Positions 23,101 through 38,631 are shown, counted from the stretch's first letter. The stretch is DNA of 64,000 nt from Alnus glutinosa (GCF_958979055.1 NC_084889.1:11533261-11597260), one strand, 5' to 3'. The notes: a model not told the origin generated them from the letters alone. Translations and numbers: made by a program.

Positions 23101-24491
23101 TTCTCACCCTCCCTTGTCTGTCTTATGATTTTGAGCTGATGAGCAAAATGTGTCTTTAAATTTGCAGGTATTGCAAACACAGCAAGGGAGGAAGAAAGTG
23201 TCGGTGGTTTTTCAGCCTTTAGGAATGTGGGAAAAGCTACAAAAGATGGTATTCTTGGAACTGCAGGTACTCCTATTCATATGGTAGCTACTGAAGGAGG
23301 GCATTTCAAAGAGCAGTTGTGGCGCACAATTCGCACTATTGCACTTGCCTTTCTCTTGATGTCTGGTGTAGGAGCGCTCATTGAGGATAGAGGAATAAGT
23401 AAAGGTATAACTATGTCTTGCTACTACAGGTGCTCCGTCATGTTAAGAATCCGATGAAAAGCATTCTTTGCTTGTTTCCATTTTTCAGGGCTTGGTCTAC
23501 ATGAAGAAGTACAACCTAGCATGGAATCTAACACAAAATTCAACGATGTAAAAGGTGTAGATGAGGCAAAGGCAGAGCTTGAAGAAATTGTTCACTATCT
23601 CCGAGACCCTAAGGTTAATTGCATTTGTGATGCCTGTTTATTATTTCTCTCTCTTCCCCCCCCCCCCCCCCCCCCCCCCCCTCTCCAAGGGGCCCCTCCT
23701 TGTTCTTCTATTTTTGTGTGTGTGTGTGTGTGTGACATGTTGGACATGCTAATTGTTCATTATTTACCTATCAGATTTGTCCAATTTAGTGAGAGACAAT
23801 CTTAATCCTTGTTTCCTAAGTACTCGCAATAGTTTATGACTTAAGTGTTTTTTTTTCTTTTCATTGCACTATTTTGGTATAAAGGATCACCTTTGCTGTA
23901 CAATCAGTGACATTTTCATTTACTTTTTTGACATTTGTTATTTCAGCCATGACCCAAGTACCCTGTTTTTGGAGATTTAAGGAGAAAAGACATGTTCCTA
24001 GAAGATTCTTGGTAGTCTGTGTAATATAGTTCTTGTCTCTCTGCTTGCATGGTCAAATCTTGTTAGGATGTCATAAGTAGTTAGTTTCTTCCTTTGTTGT
24101 TCTACTCTAAGTTTTCTGGTCGATCTTGTTCCATAATGATAATTACAGTTAGAGCTTGATTTTTACTTTCTTTGTCTTTTAAATTGCTTTCCCTTGTTGC
24201 AGCGCTTCACTCGTCTAGGTGGAAAGCTCCCCAAAGGTGTTTTGCTTGTTGGCCCACCAGGCACTGGCAAAACAATGTTAGCTAGAGCTATTGCTGGAGA
24301 AGCTGGGGTACCTTTCTTTTCATGCAGTGGCAGTGAGTTTGAAGAGATGTTTGTTGGTGTTGGAGCTCGGAGGGTGAGGGATCTTTTTTCAGCTGCAAAG
24401 AAGCGTTCACCATGTATAATATTCATCGATGAGATAGATGCCATAGGAGGAAGTCGTAATCCAAAGGACCAGCAGTACATGAAAATGACTC

Positions 24492-24534
<43 letters not shown>

Positions 24535-24587
24535 AGGAATAATTGTGATTGCTGCTACTAATTTTCCAGAGTCATTAGACAAGGCAT

Positions 24588-24624
<37 letters not shown>

Positions 24625-26200
24625 TCCTAATCCAGATGTTGAAGGGCGAAGGCAGATTATGGAATCCCACATGTCAAAGGTATTCTTTTTCACTCCTAAA
24701 GAAATCTAAAGTATCGTTTTTGGAAGACTAAGCTTGGGTTGGCCATGACTAACCGTCCTGTTTTCACAATGTCTTTTGTAAACCCAGACCAACAACTTTT
24801 TTAGTGGATGGAATTGGAGTGGGTGGGAAAGGAAATGAGGGAACAAGACTTTCTATACTGGGAGGTCCATAATTGGTGGATTTGGAGGGTGAGGGAACTT
24901 GTTTAATGATCAAGTTGCCCTTCAACTGAGAGAATAAAAGAGATAAGTGATGAGCGGTTTAGTAATCATTAAACAGCAAGACTTATTAAAAAAAATGAAG
25001 TGATTGATAAAAGCCTGGCATCAGGTTTATTATCATGATTCATCCATCACCACATGAGGATAGATTATAAAGCTCCGTAGAGGTGCAACAAGTCAATAGT
25101 TTCGATGGTAACATTATATTATAGATCTTATAATATAAAATGATGTCTTCAATTCTTGGCTGATGCAAATATAGACGCATCTGATTCTTGTTTTTGACAA
25201 ATATCCCAAACTACTAGTAATTCAAAGTCCGACTCTGAATTTTCTATAAAAATTGCTCTTTTTACAGGTTCTGAAGGCAGACGATGTTGATTTGATGATT
25301 ATTGCTAGAGGAACTCCCGGGTTCTCAGGTGCAGATCTAGCAAACTTAGTCAACATTGCTGCTCTAAAGGCTGCAATGGATGGTGCTAAAGCAGTGAGCA
25401 TGGAAGATCTAGAGTATGCAAAGGACAAGATTATGATGGGAAGTGAACGAAAGTCCGCTGTCATATCTGATGAATCACGAAAGCTGACGGCTTTCCATGA
25501 GGGTGGTCATGCCCTTGTGGCTATCCATACTGATGGGGCTCTTCCAGTTCACAAGGCAACAATAGTTCCCCGTGGGATGTCACTTGGCATGGTTGCCCAA
25601 TTGCCTGACAAGGACGAAACTAGTATCTCTCGCAAGCAGATGCTTGCCCGGCTTGATGTTTGCATGGGAGGGCGAGTTGCAGAAGAGCTCATCTTTGGAG
25701 AAAATGAAGTTACTTCTGGTGCATCTTCTGACCTCCAGCAAGCAACTTCTCTTGCAAGAGCGATGGTTACAAAGTATGGTATGAGCAAAGAAGTTGGGGT
25801 AGTCGCTCACAATTATGACGACAATGGAAAGAGTATGAGCACGGAAACTAGGCTCCTTATTGAGCAAGAAGTGAAGAACTTCTTGGAAAGGGCTTACAAC
25901 AATGCGAGAACCATTCTTACCACCCATAGCAAGGAGCTTCATGCGCTTGCTAATGCTTTGCTCGAGCAGGAGACACTTACAGGAAATCAGATTAAGGCTT
26001 TGCTTGCCCAAGTCAACTCTCACCAGCAGCAACAACAGCAGCAGCCGCAAATGGTTACAACACAGAGTAGCTCACAGTCCAACCCAGTACCTCCCTCAAC
26101 ACCTAATCCAGCGGCATCGGCTGCTGCAGCAGCGGCTGCAGCGGCTGCTGCTGCAACTGCCGCAGCCAAGACTAAAGGCATTGCTCCTGTGGGTTCATAG
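20193..26200 (+). CDS. FTSH4: Mitochondrial FtsH protease, i-AAA type (FTSH4-like)
   Basis: Membrane-bound ATP-dependent zinc metalloprotease of the mitochondrial inner membrane that removes misfolded or unassembled proteins. Seven exons: 20193-20219, 21621-21708, 22180-22443, 23168-23404, 23489-23613, 24203-24679 and 25268-26200, all at GT-AG borders in frame, 716 aa, the family's usual length. Exon 1 encodes only MALRRLITQ, the start of an arginine-rich targeting sequence. One membrane helix lies at about 181-198, as expected of i-AAA proteases. The AAA domain shows Walker A GPPGTGKT (264-271), Walker [10 protein letters not shown] and a second region of homology ending RPGRFDR. The zinc site is HEGGH (483-487). 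The tail carries a glutamine run and an alanine run, as in plant FTSH4. Intron 5 contains a C26 run (23656-23681) and a TG repeat. Confidence 0.97.
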
Positions 26201-26760
26201 CATGACAGAGGTTGGTGTGACCCCTTGCCCAAGTGCCTAATTATGAGATTCAATGTGCACATAGCAATTTACGTACCAGCCTTCCGTGTTTGAGTACTGT
26301 AGTCTGTTTGCCGCACTGTGAGGTTTTATTCATGTATCACTGGGAGTCAAACTGACTGAATACTGTGGAAGGAATCAATTCCATTGATTAAGATGGCACC
26401 GAGTCTAGTAGTAATGATCAAGCAGCGGATTGGAAGATAATTGTCTTTTAATTTTTCTTGTTTTTATTTTTTAAGTCATTACTTATGCAGTTGAGAATAA
26501 TGTTTGTTTTAAAGTTAGCTTCCCTTAAGACTAATTGTAGAGCTAAATAAATTTACGAAATGGTCATCGTACACATGTTACTTACAAAAAAATGGCTCCC
26601 ACTTTCCACATTAGATTTGTTAGTCCTGTTTCGTCCTTCTCAACATGGAGCAGCCAGGGCCACGTATATTCAATGTAAGACATGTTAGATAGCACTGAGT
26701 ACCAGTGAAACATTACAGCACAGAAAAGGGAAACAAAAAACAAGAAAATCTGGCACGTCT
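26201..26760. other. FTSH4 3' UTR and intergenic DNA
   Basis: Probable 3' UTR and terminator region of FTSH4. No other gene, and no confident poly-A signal chosen (aataaa occurs at about 26547). The Pack-MULE target duplication starts at 26761. Confidence 0.5.
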
Positions 26761-26769
26761 ATTGGGGGC

Positions 26770-27576
26770 GGATCCGGCTTGTGTGCTGTAGTTAAAACTA
26801 TAGTACACATGCTGTGTAAAAGTATTCAACGGCATAGATGCTGTAAAAGTATGTAAAAGTATTCATAGCCCTAGATGCTATAAAAGTATTTAACGGCCAA
26901 AAAGGCCTAGATGTTATAAAAGTATTTAACGGCCTAGATGTAACAAAAGGAAATTTGTTTTTTCATCCCTTCTCTCTTTTTGATCATGTTCTTGCGTTAG
27001 GGCTCAGAATCTTCAATTTCTTCATCCTCTGGTACCAAGCAAGAACTAAGAAGGTTTGAAATTTGTCTCAAAAAAATGAGGACTTTGGTGGGGCATGTTA
27101 CGCCAAGCTATGGCTTCTTTCTCATTGGCTTATGGCACCTCTTCAACTACATCAAGCTTCATGCTCGGTACCCAAATTCTTATACCTCTCCCCCATGGTT
27201 TCCCACCTCAAGATTCATGTACTTGGAGCTCTTCTTGATCATGGCAGGTTGCTCTGCCTCCATAGCCATGGCTTCATCGGCCCCAGCCGCTTGACCCTGA
27301 TGGAACCATCACCTCCAACCATCTCTACAACTTCGAGCACTCCTCCATCTCAATGACTTTCTTGGTCTACGCCGCTTTGCCATTGTTTTTGACAAAATTG
27401 GCCCAGAGCTCAACATCGGCTAACCCAATTGCTCGATGTCATAGTCTTTTTTCAACTTCTTTTTCACCTTCACTCGGCCGACCACAAAAGTAAATTTTCT
27501 TTTGTTACAGCTAGGCCGTTGAATAATTTTACAGTACGTGTGCTGTAGTTTTAACTACAGCACACAAGTCGGATCC
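26770..27576. mobile_element. Pack-MULE carrying a TMEM45/DUF716 gene fragment
   Basis: Terminal inverted repeats start GGATCCGGCTTGTGTGCTGT on the left and, reverse-complemented, GGATCCGACTTGTGTGCTGT on the right, and stay similar for about 70 bp. Flanks are a perfect 9-bp duplication ATTGGGGGC (26761-26769 and 27577-27585), the Mutator hallmark. The interior holds the 5' coding part of a DUF716 gene instead of a transposase. Subterminal tandem motifs (aaaagtattcaacggc and variants) repeat near 26820-26940. Confidence 0.92.
27076..27480 (+). pseudogene. TMEM45/DUF716 family gene fragment (captured)
   Basis: From the ATG at 27076 the frame reads MRTLVGHVTPSYGFFLIGLW, then HLFNYIKLHARYPNSYTSPP and WFPTSR, the characteristic N terminus of plant TMEM45/DUF716 membrane proteins, through LELFLIMAG. 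Shifts near 27275-27300 break the frame, after which homologous stretches (LDPDG, NHLYNFEHSSISMTFLVYAA) continue in other frames. The protein is cut short by the element's right end. Family function is poorly known. The start codon is kept, so a 72-aa peptide could in principle be made, but no evidence of use is visible. Confidence 0.85.
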
Positions 27577-27585
27577 ATTGGGGGC

Positions 27586-28512
27586 AATAAGACACTTATT
27601 ATGCTAGCCAAATTTTTTGTTTTTGTTTTTTTAGGAGCTGAGCATCACAAACAATGTGAAAGTCGAGAATTACATATGGACTCCAATATGCAACCCTGGT
27701 TAAACATCTACAACTTTTTTCAAAGAAAAACTTTTGTGAATTGAGAATGAGAGAACTAGACGCCTAGTCATTAATCCAAGCCCAAAGACAAACTCTCAGT
27801 CTTAGAGAAAAAGAAAAAAGGTTAAATCCTTTACAAAGACGGTAGTTTAATGTGAAATCAAACACAGTATTATACATAGTACATGTAAAGATTTGATAAA
27901 CATAGTTCGTCTTTCTGTCCAATAATTTAACGGCGTGTCATGTCAAACTAATTAGCAACTGTCATGTGTCACGTATATCTCATTAATATTATTATCATTT
28001 TTTAAAAAATGGGTACCATATGACCAGCACACCCAAATGGCCAAATGAGGGTTGGCGAAAACTACTCTCTGACTATTTAGGAGTGGCTTGGCCACCCCTA
28101 TTTGGCCAATGGGGTTACTCGACCACCCCTTAAATTTTAATGTGGCATATGGAATACATGACAATCGCTGCTCAATTTTGCGTTTCACTCAGACAGAAGA
28201 ATCAGGGTTTGTCAAATGTTCACAAATACCATATGCAATACTTTTTAAAATAGAAGGGTCTATTTGTTTTCTCATTACACCACAAATACTCAAAAGAGTT
28301 TTAACAGAAAACCATAGACAAGCTTGAGAATTGAGTTTCAGGGTCAGTTTAACTGCCAAACGCGCCTCAAGCAACAGGTGCCAACTGCCAAGTGGTTCAC
28401 GAAGCTAAATTCCACGCAAGCTGACCTTAACACAGCACTGTTTCTTCGGTCTGCACAAGGTCCGACTCGTCCATCTTTCCTTCGCGCCATAAAGAACCCC
28501 AAAGCCTAACCC
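27586..28512. other. Intergenic; promoter side of hydrolase gene
   Basis: No gene seen. A stretch at about 28075-28135 (ttggccacccctatttggcc) resembles one at about 39420-39480 and looks like a dispersed repeat. The last few hundred bases should hold the promoter and 5' UTR of the alpha/beta-hydrolase. Confidence 0.45.
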
Positions 28513-30125
28513 ATGTCGATAACTCGGCCGGGTCCGACTCAGGAAGAACGGGCCAAACACTCTGGTGAGCCATATTTATCTTCCCACGCTTCAACATTCT
28601 TTCAACTATTATCTGACAACCAAAGTTTTATCAAGGATTGTTCTTTGCCCATTCCCCATTAGTGGAATATCTCAAATTCAAGGTCATTTTAGGTGATGTC
28701 CTGAAGGGCTTGCTTATGAAGTTTTCTGATATGGGTCTTCTTCGACAATAAATAAACTGATCCATTGCGTGATGGATTATGATTCATACACTACATTGAT
28801 GGTTTTTAGGTTTACTTTCACAAGTAAAAGAATTTTCTTCGTTGCATTTTACTTGGGATAATGATTCCTTACATGCCAATTGTTGCTTAAGATTAGTTCC
28901 ACCTTGTTTGTGTTTCTGGGTCTTTGATTCTGTGGCTAGTAGCTCTCCCTTTCAAGATCTAGTCTGCCCATTTGGGGTCAAGAGCCTTAATAATTTGCTA
29001 TATATGTCTATATTTGTGCCCCTATAAATATAATTCATCAAGCAGACAGAGATATCTGGTTGATAGGTTCGCTGTTTCAATATAATTTATTTGTGCTTGA
29101 TAAAACTTTTTCTTATTGCAGGGACAAGTATGTGTAACAGTACATCTAATTGGCTTTGGCACCTAATTTGGCATGCAAAATGCATATTCTTTTTCCTTCT
29201 CTTTTATATTGTATGCATGTTATTCTAATAATTCAATTTGGATCACACCCGTGTCTTCTCCTTTTGATCTCTCTACAGTGACTCATCCGTGGAGGGTTAC
29301 TATAAAAAACAACCACGGTGAAGAGCTTGTGGGAATATTACATGATACAGGTTCAAAGGATCTTGTTATATTGTGCCATGGATTTCAATCCTGGAAGGTT
29401 ATTTTTCCTGATAAGCAGATGTATCCTTCGAATGTTTGTTCCATTTTTTGGGTCAAATTTTGGGGTGGATCAATCTGATTGGATTGGTTGATCGTTAATC
29501 TCTAGGAACGAATTCCAATGGTGAACCTTGCTGCTGCTCTAGAAAAAGAAGGAATCAGTGCCTTCCGCTTTGACTTTGCTGGCAACGGGTAAGCTGTTTG
29601 CACTAAAAGGAATAGCAAAAGGGCTGTTTCGTTTGCTGTATAGAATGAACTAACAACATATGTTTGGAGGTTCTTTTCTGTATTTGTGTGCCATTTTTCT
29701 TTTTTCTGTTGTCCAGGGATGAATCTTTGAAATATTTTAATGGCCTGTCTCGAGTGATAGGCATTCACTTCAGTACAAAACCTTTGCAAGTGTTTTTTGG
29801 CTGATTGGATTCAGATTACTTGCATAACAATATGTCATTGTTTCAGCTTTTATTTAACATGAATCTTACATAAATCTACAGTGTGCTAGAACCGTCGTGT
29901 ATTCTCTGGAAGTTGCCTTTTCCTGCGCTCTCAATTTTCTGAGTTAGCCAAACCAAATATGCTTTTTGCATCTGCATATATTGCCTTGAAAAACTGTGTG
30001 AATTACTTTATTGAGATTGAAATTCAACAAGTTTGTTTCACAGTTGCGGTGTTGCAGTCTTTGAAGTGCACTTTTTCCCTCCTTAGCATTTTTGTTCATT
30101 TTTCTTTACCTGGATTCTGCTCCTA

Positions 30126-30165
<40 letters not shown>

Positions 30166-32191
30166 ATGAGTGTAAGGAAGGAGGGCTTCTAATGGCCAGA
30201 AACAATTTTGTTGGCCCCTTTTAAATGCCTTCAATTAATAAATAAGGCTGTAGCTTCAGAATAACGAATCAATTGATTACAAAATTTAGTTTAGAAGCAA
30301 TTCTTTCTTCGAATTGCCTTTAGATACTCCAAATGTTGAAATTTAGGATAATATGAATACTTAATGATTAGATGATGTTACGTCTTTTGCAGGGAAAGTG
30401 AAGGTTCCTTCCAGTATGGTAACTACCATAGAGAAGCTGATGATTTACGTGCAGTAATTCAACACTTCCATAGGGAAAAACGTGTAATAACTGCAATCGT
30501 TGGGCACAGTAAAGGTGTGTTAATAATTCATGTCCAATCTATAGGATCCTACTTATAAGGCAGGTGAAAATTTTGAACAGAGTACAGTATAGTAGAGTGT
30601 AGCTGTCATCTCACTCCTACCCAATCTTATTAGATGTTTAGGTGTTGTCAAGATACTTGTAGATTTTTTTCCCTGGTGAAAGAATTACGGTTTTACACTG
30701 CTAATGGTTCAACGCTTTTTCTTTTTGTCTGCTTGTAAAATCTTCCCTAGTTATCAGATGCAAGGGTTTTTTGGTTACTACCATATGTTTCTACCAGAAA
30801 TTCTTAAATTTGAAGCTCTAGTTTCTTCTTGAGCAATGATAGCCCCTTCCAAGGAAGTCACTTGTCATGCCATAATGATTTAGAGGCAATGCATTTCAAA
30901 GGGTTTGTCTAGAGAACAACTTTTATTGATCAGCAAAGAAAATGATAATTGTTTCGTCTCTCTGGTGCCTCATTGATTTTTGATAGTTTAGAAAATCTAT
31001 TTGAATAATCAAATTTTTGGATTTGTCTACTATACGCTTGAAAGAGATCTTGCAGGGGGCAATGTAGTTCTCTTGTATGCTTCAATGTTCAATGACGTTT
31101 CAAAGGTTGTCAACATTTCTGGCCGTTTTAATCTGGAGAGAGGCATTGAAGGTCGCTTGGGTAAAGATTTTTTACAAAGAATCAAGCAAAATGGATTTAT
31201 TGATGTTAAGAATAAAAGAGGTAAGTAATCAAATGTGATTGATTAGTCTAATAGTTATATCATTTACATAGTTTGTTTTTGTCATTTGATAACATGTTCA
31301 GTTCTACTTTGTCTTCATTTTTCTAACATCGCATGGAAGCTTTTGTTGTTACATTGGTTTTCAAAATTGAATGCTGATAAAAAATAAAAAATAAAAAAAT
31401 TAAGCACATATTCTTGGTAATAACAACTCACGCTTCAGCAGTTCTTTGGTATTTATGAAGTTCCTGGATTATATTTCGTTTAGATTGACAGTTACCTGGT
31501 TGATTGTTTCTCATTCACAGGGAAGTTTGAGTATCGAGTGACAGAAGAAAGCTTGAGGGACCGTCTAAGTACTGATACTCATGCAGCCTGCCTTTTGATT
31601 CATCAAGACTGCAGGTCAGTGATTTCTTTTTTCCTTGTTGGCCAGACAGGTCAGTTGATTCAAATTGCTTCAATGGATTTCTGCAATGTTTGTGATATTG
31701 CATAATCATCTCCCTCAAGTTTCAACAATAAATGTCAAACAAGGACCACTTTGCAAGGCTAAAAACTCTTGGGTATTTGCGTCCCTCCATATTATGGAGT
31801 AAAAATATTCTGTAGAAAGTAATATATGACCTTTCACTTTGCCATCTTGTAGAGTATGTAAAATATCATTCTGTTTGCACTTAATATGATTAAATATTGC
31901 TTCTACCAATATCTAGAACCCTTTCCAATGCTATTTATTTACAGGGTATTGACAGTTCATGGATCCATGGATAAAGTTGTACCAGTTGAAGATGCTATGG
32001 AGTTTGCCAAGTTCATATCTAATCATAAACTACATATTATAGAAGGAGCTGATCATGAATACACTTCATATCAAGATGAGTTGGCTTCAGTTGTTCTCAA
32101 TTTTGTTAGGACACATGTTCCTCGAGACGGAGATACGTCTGAGCAGCTACCGTTACGGACAAGAGTTCGATCCATTCATTCACGATTGTGA
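28513..32191 (+). CDS. Alpha/beta-hydrolase (putative esterase)
   Basis: Serine-hydrolase-fold protein; substrate unknown. Seven exons: 28513-28564, 29279-29397, 29506-29588, 30393-30514, 31056-31220, 31521-31614 and 31945-32191, all GT-AG and in frame, 293 aa. The nucleophile elbow is GHSKG with S124, and the rest of the likely triad is D221 (HGSMD) and H249 (GADHEY). A short lid segment lies between. The early motif LCHGFQS fits the oxyanion-hole region. No clear signal peptide is seen, so it is probably cytosolic. The 5' exon is the least certain: the ATG at 28513 was chosen because it joins in frame to the conserved exon 2. Intron 3 holds a TG microsatellite (about 30127-30163). The gene converges on SQD1. 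Confidence 0.85.
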
Positions 32192-32675
32192 CAGATTTCC
32201 ATTTGTATCATCAAAATAAATAAGTAGAGAACAACATGAGAAATTTGTTGTTAACGAGAGTTATTCTACCTTGTCCTGACCTCAAGTTCATCACTACAGG
32301 CAGTTTCTCAACCCACAGAGGCAAAGCTCAGGGCTTTTGCTGCTTGGCCATTGTGCAAGTTAAATGGATTCGGTATTCATATTGTGTTATAAGCATGATC
32401 CATATCCGTTGTTCAGAGCCCAATGATGCATACTTGTATTGTTACAGTGGGAATAGTCGTGCCTATTGCATGCGTATGGTTTTAATCCCATTGAACTTAG
32501 GCGAGAAAAGCACAAAAGTGAGTTGCCATGAACAAGATTAGATGAATGAAACAATAAATTGTACACTTTGGAATATCTCTATGCTTACTTCCTTCAAAGA
32601 TATTCACTTTATTATTATAATTGTAGCATAAAAGCACATAATATTGGCTATTGGGTTATGAATTTAGTCAACGCA
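32192..32675. other. 3' region of hydrolase gene
   Basis: Probable 3' UTR of the alpha/beta-hydrolase. A 101-codon frame at 32236-32541 has no recognisable features and is treated as chance. The convergent SQD1 gene ends at 33019, leaving about 0.8 kb between the two stop codons. Confidence 0.5.
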
Positions 32676-33010
32676 GCTCATTAACCACTTCCTAGACTGC
32701 AACTAAGCAATCACGGACTATATTTATGTCGAAAGTTCATTAAGGTGCAAATAAAAAAAAAAAAGACATTAAGGAGGCTAATTCAAACATTGTTTGTCTA
32801 AGTTTATCGAGGAAACATTCTCTCTATCAAAAGCTATAAATCAAGTGCTCATTAACCACTTCCTAGATTGCAACTAAGCAATCACGGACTATTATTATGT
32901 TGAAAGTTCATTAAGGTGCAAAACAAAAGACATTAAGGAGGCTAATACAAACATTATTTGTCCAAGTTTATCGATGAAACATTCTCTCTATCAACAGCTA
33001 TAAATCAAGT
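32676..33010. repeat. Tandem duplication of about 171 bp next to SQD1 3' end
   Basis: Units 32676-32846 and 32847-33010 both begin gctcattaaccacttcctag and end ctataaatcaagt. They differ by a longer A run in the first unit and scattered substitutions. The second unit ends 8 bp from the SQD1 stop codon, so the duplication probably lies in the SQD1 3' UTR. Confidence 0.85.
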
Positions 33011-33018
33011 CTACTGGA

Positions 33019-35783
<2,765 letters not shown>

Positions 35784-36660
35784 CCTTCGGGGTTGGGGTG
35801 TGGAAAATAATTAGGAAGGGGTGGGGGGATTTCTATAAATTTGTTAGATTCGAGGTGGGAGATGGGTTTAAGATCAGGTTTTGGATTGATGTGTAGTGTG
35901 GGGATCATACCTTGAAGGCAGCTTTTTTGGAGTCATTTAGTATTGCTCGCTGTAAGAAGGCTTCAATGGCTGATCATGTACAGTTTTCTAACGACACTCT
36001 ATAGTAGAATATCACTTTTACCATATTAGTACATGATTGGGAGGTGGAGTTGGTCACTTCGTTCTTTAATCTTTTGTAGTCTCTCAGGTTCAGACTAGTT
36101 GACAAGAATAAAATTTGTCGGATCCCATTCTAAAAGGCAGACGTTCGAGGTTAGATTCTTTTATCATACACTTAGTCCCCTCCTTGACTAAGGTGTTTCC
36201 TTGGAAGAGTAATTGGAGAAATAAGGCTCCTTAGAGAATGACATTCTTTGTATGGACAGCAACGTTAGGGAAGATTTTAAATATGGATAACCTGAGAAAA
36301 AGGCACATTATAGTGATGGATTGGTGTGGCATGTGCAAGAAGAGTGGTAGACCATTGATCATCTTATTTTTCAGTGCGAAATGGCTAGAGATTTATGGGT
36401 ATTAATTCTCCATCTTTTTGGGATAAAGTGGGTCATGCCCCAAAGGGTGTTGAAGTTGTTGGCTAGCTAGAGAGGTCAGTTTGGAAGCCACCGCAATGTA
36501 GGAGTCCGGAGGATAGCTCATTTGTACTTAATGTGGTGTATTTGGGGAGAACATAATGCTCAAAACTTTGAAGACCGTGAGAGAATGTTGATTGAGTAAA
36601 AAGCTATTATGTTCAAATCTCTTTATGTTTGGATGGTTGTCTACAACAGTTCTTGCTTTT
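35784..36660 (+). pseudogene. LINE (L1-type) ORF2 3' remnant
   Basis: Decayed C-terminal region of a plant L1 reverse transcriptase protein with its zf-RVT domain. Visible blocks are [85 protein letters not shown] and HLYLMWCIWGEHNAQNFED (X marks a stop). Several stops and shifts separate them. The 5' part of the LINE is absent. It abuts a Gypsy gag remnant on the other strand. Confidence 0.75.
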
Positions 36661-37110
36661 CTAATTTTCTAGAATTTCTAGATTTGTGAATAGGAGGACA
36701 CTTAGTGTGATGTCCTCCTTTAACCCACCTAGGAAACAACTTACCATGAAGGATTCAGTTAATCCTTCTATTCTATTGGCCAAGACTTCAAGCTGAGATT
36801 GGTATTGCTCCACAGTTGAGTGTTGTCGAAGCTTGGTGAGAGATTCAGCAGGGTCCTTATAGGTAGTGAGACCAAATCGAATTTCTAAAGCTATGGTAAA
36901 GGCTTCCCAACTTGTAAGAACTGCTGAGGACTCCATCCACTTCTATCAGCAAGCCTTCCATGTGAAAGGAGGAGATGAGTAATCAGAGAAGGAGTGGAGT
37001 TTGATGGTAGGTGAAAAACTTATGGGCTCTATACAACTATCGTGTAGGGTCAGAACCATCAAACCTTGGAAAGTCTATTCTGACTGTTCTAATTTGCATA
37101 GCTCCTGCCT
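36661..37110 (-). pseudogene. Gypsy gag remnant
   Basis: On the minus strand, blocks in order are RIDFPRFDGSDP, FFTYHQTP, SFHMEG, SWEAFTIALEIRFG and then STVEQYQSQLEVLANRIEGL and CFLGGLKEDITLSV, the standard Retrotrans_gag core. Frame changes lie upstream of 36936. No LTR or pol is attached. Confidence 0.75.
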
Positions 37111-37180
37111 TTTCAAACAATGGATTGTCTTGGCGTGTATGGTCCCCCAGACTCTCTGGTTGTTTGGTTTGGGCACGGGT

Positions 37181-37276
37181 CAAGGAATCAAGGCTTGAGG
37201 CTAAATTGCTCATTTGTTGACTGATTTCAATGAGAAGTTTCTGATGAGCAATTTAGCCTCAAGCCATGATTCCTTG
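37181..37276. repeat. 33-bp inverted repeat with 30-bp spacer
   Basis: Left arm 37181-37213 begins caaggaatcaaggcttgagg. Right arm 37244-37276 is its reverse complement with one mismatch. It lies just upstream of the minus-strand gag remnant. It could fold into a long hairpin. Confidence 0.9.
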
Positions 37277-38445
37277 AAATAATGTTTAGCAAATTGAAGA
37301 CTTGGGTCTGAAATAATGTTTATATTTTATTCAGGCTTTTAGGCAGCAACATTTTCAGACGTTCAACATAGATAAGTGAATTGGTTAATTTAGTACTTTT
37401 TCTCAAAATGCCCGAATTTTTTTTTCATAAAATAATAAACTCATGTTTTTCTTTAGTACTAATTCGAGTAGAATTTATTGCATGTTTTTAATTACGGAAA
37501 CTATATTTTGTGCATGAAAATGTGTAATCTGAGCACGTTTTGAGAACTATGTTATCAAAGGAAATGTTTACATGCATTGAGATGATACCTAGCCACATAT
37601 TTTCCTATAGATTACATACGTTTATATAAAATGAGTGTTCAAATGAAATGATAGGATCAACATGTGATGTGATGTGTTTCTATGAATGAAAAGACGATAT
37701 GATAATATTATAACCCATGACAGAACACCTACATTCCTGAAAAAAAAACCTGCGGTTTATATCTTCCCACATTGCAAATGTAGCAATAACAAATAAGATT
37801 TGTAAAAGGCAGCCGTCGAACAAATAAAAAAACCAAAGAGTCGAACACAAAAACTAAAAATTAATTAAACAATGGCTCGTAACATTTATGGGTCATAAAA
37901 ATTACTCTGTTCGATCGGAACATCATAACAAGCAAGCTAACACACCCGCAGAGACAGCAAGACGTAAATTGTCAAATAATCAATTCATTTCTAAGCAGTT
38001 TGAAGATCTTTCCGCGCTCCTCAAAGCCCAGATTAGGATTCAAGAAAAGCACACACAACAGTAGAAATAGCAAGAACTAGTTTAGTTGAAAGAGAATTGT
38101 TACCTTACCTTTGATGGGATTTCTGTGAGTTCAGTATAGTCCGTACAAACCGGTGAAATGGGTGCGACTGAGTGAGTATCAGATTGGAACGAAGAAAAGA
38201 GGTTTTTGTATTTTGGATGTTTGGGGGACAAGACTCAAGAGTGGGGTTATTGGAGGAATATTCGTTTTATCCGAAAGAGAAAAGATCCTCCACAGTTTGA
38301 GGAGAAATCATGCGGTGAATTTTGGTTGATCTGGACCATGCTTGTAAATCGAAATAACGGTGCAGAACATGCCACGTACGCACAACCTTATGAATCATGG
38401 AAACGGCACCGATTTTCTAAGTCCGATATACTATTACTCCATTTC

Positions 38446-38498
<53 letters not shown>

Positions 38499-38631
38499 TC
38501 TTGTAATTATCGCATAATGTTAATATCAACCTTTGATTAATTATTGTTTTAAAAAAAAGTTCACATTCCCATCAAATTACTACTTGATTGTCAATGTTCT
38601 TCCAAGCTATAGATTGCGTCAATTTCTACTA
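37277..38631. other. Intergenic DNA
   Basis: No gene recognised. A CT microsatellite runs 38449-38493. A 103-codon frame at 38206-38517 ends inside that microsatellite and is not credible on its own. Confidence 0.5.

Noticed and set aside
25549..26262. Minus-strand frames, including an alanine/cysteine-rich one
   Set aside because: Mirror images of the FTSH4 coding exon and its CAG/GCN repeats.
27063..27356. Functional small DUF716 gene
   Set aside because: It is cut off by Mutator-type ends, and the frame breaks after about 70 codons.
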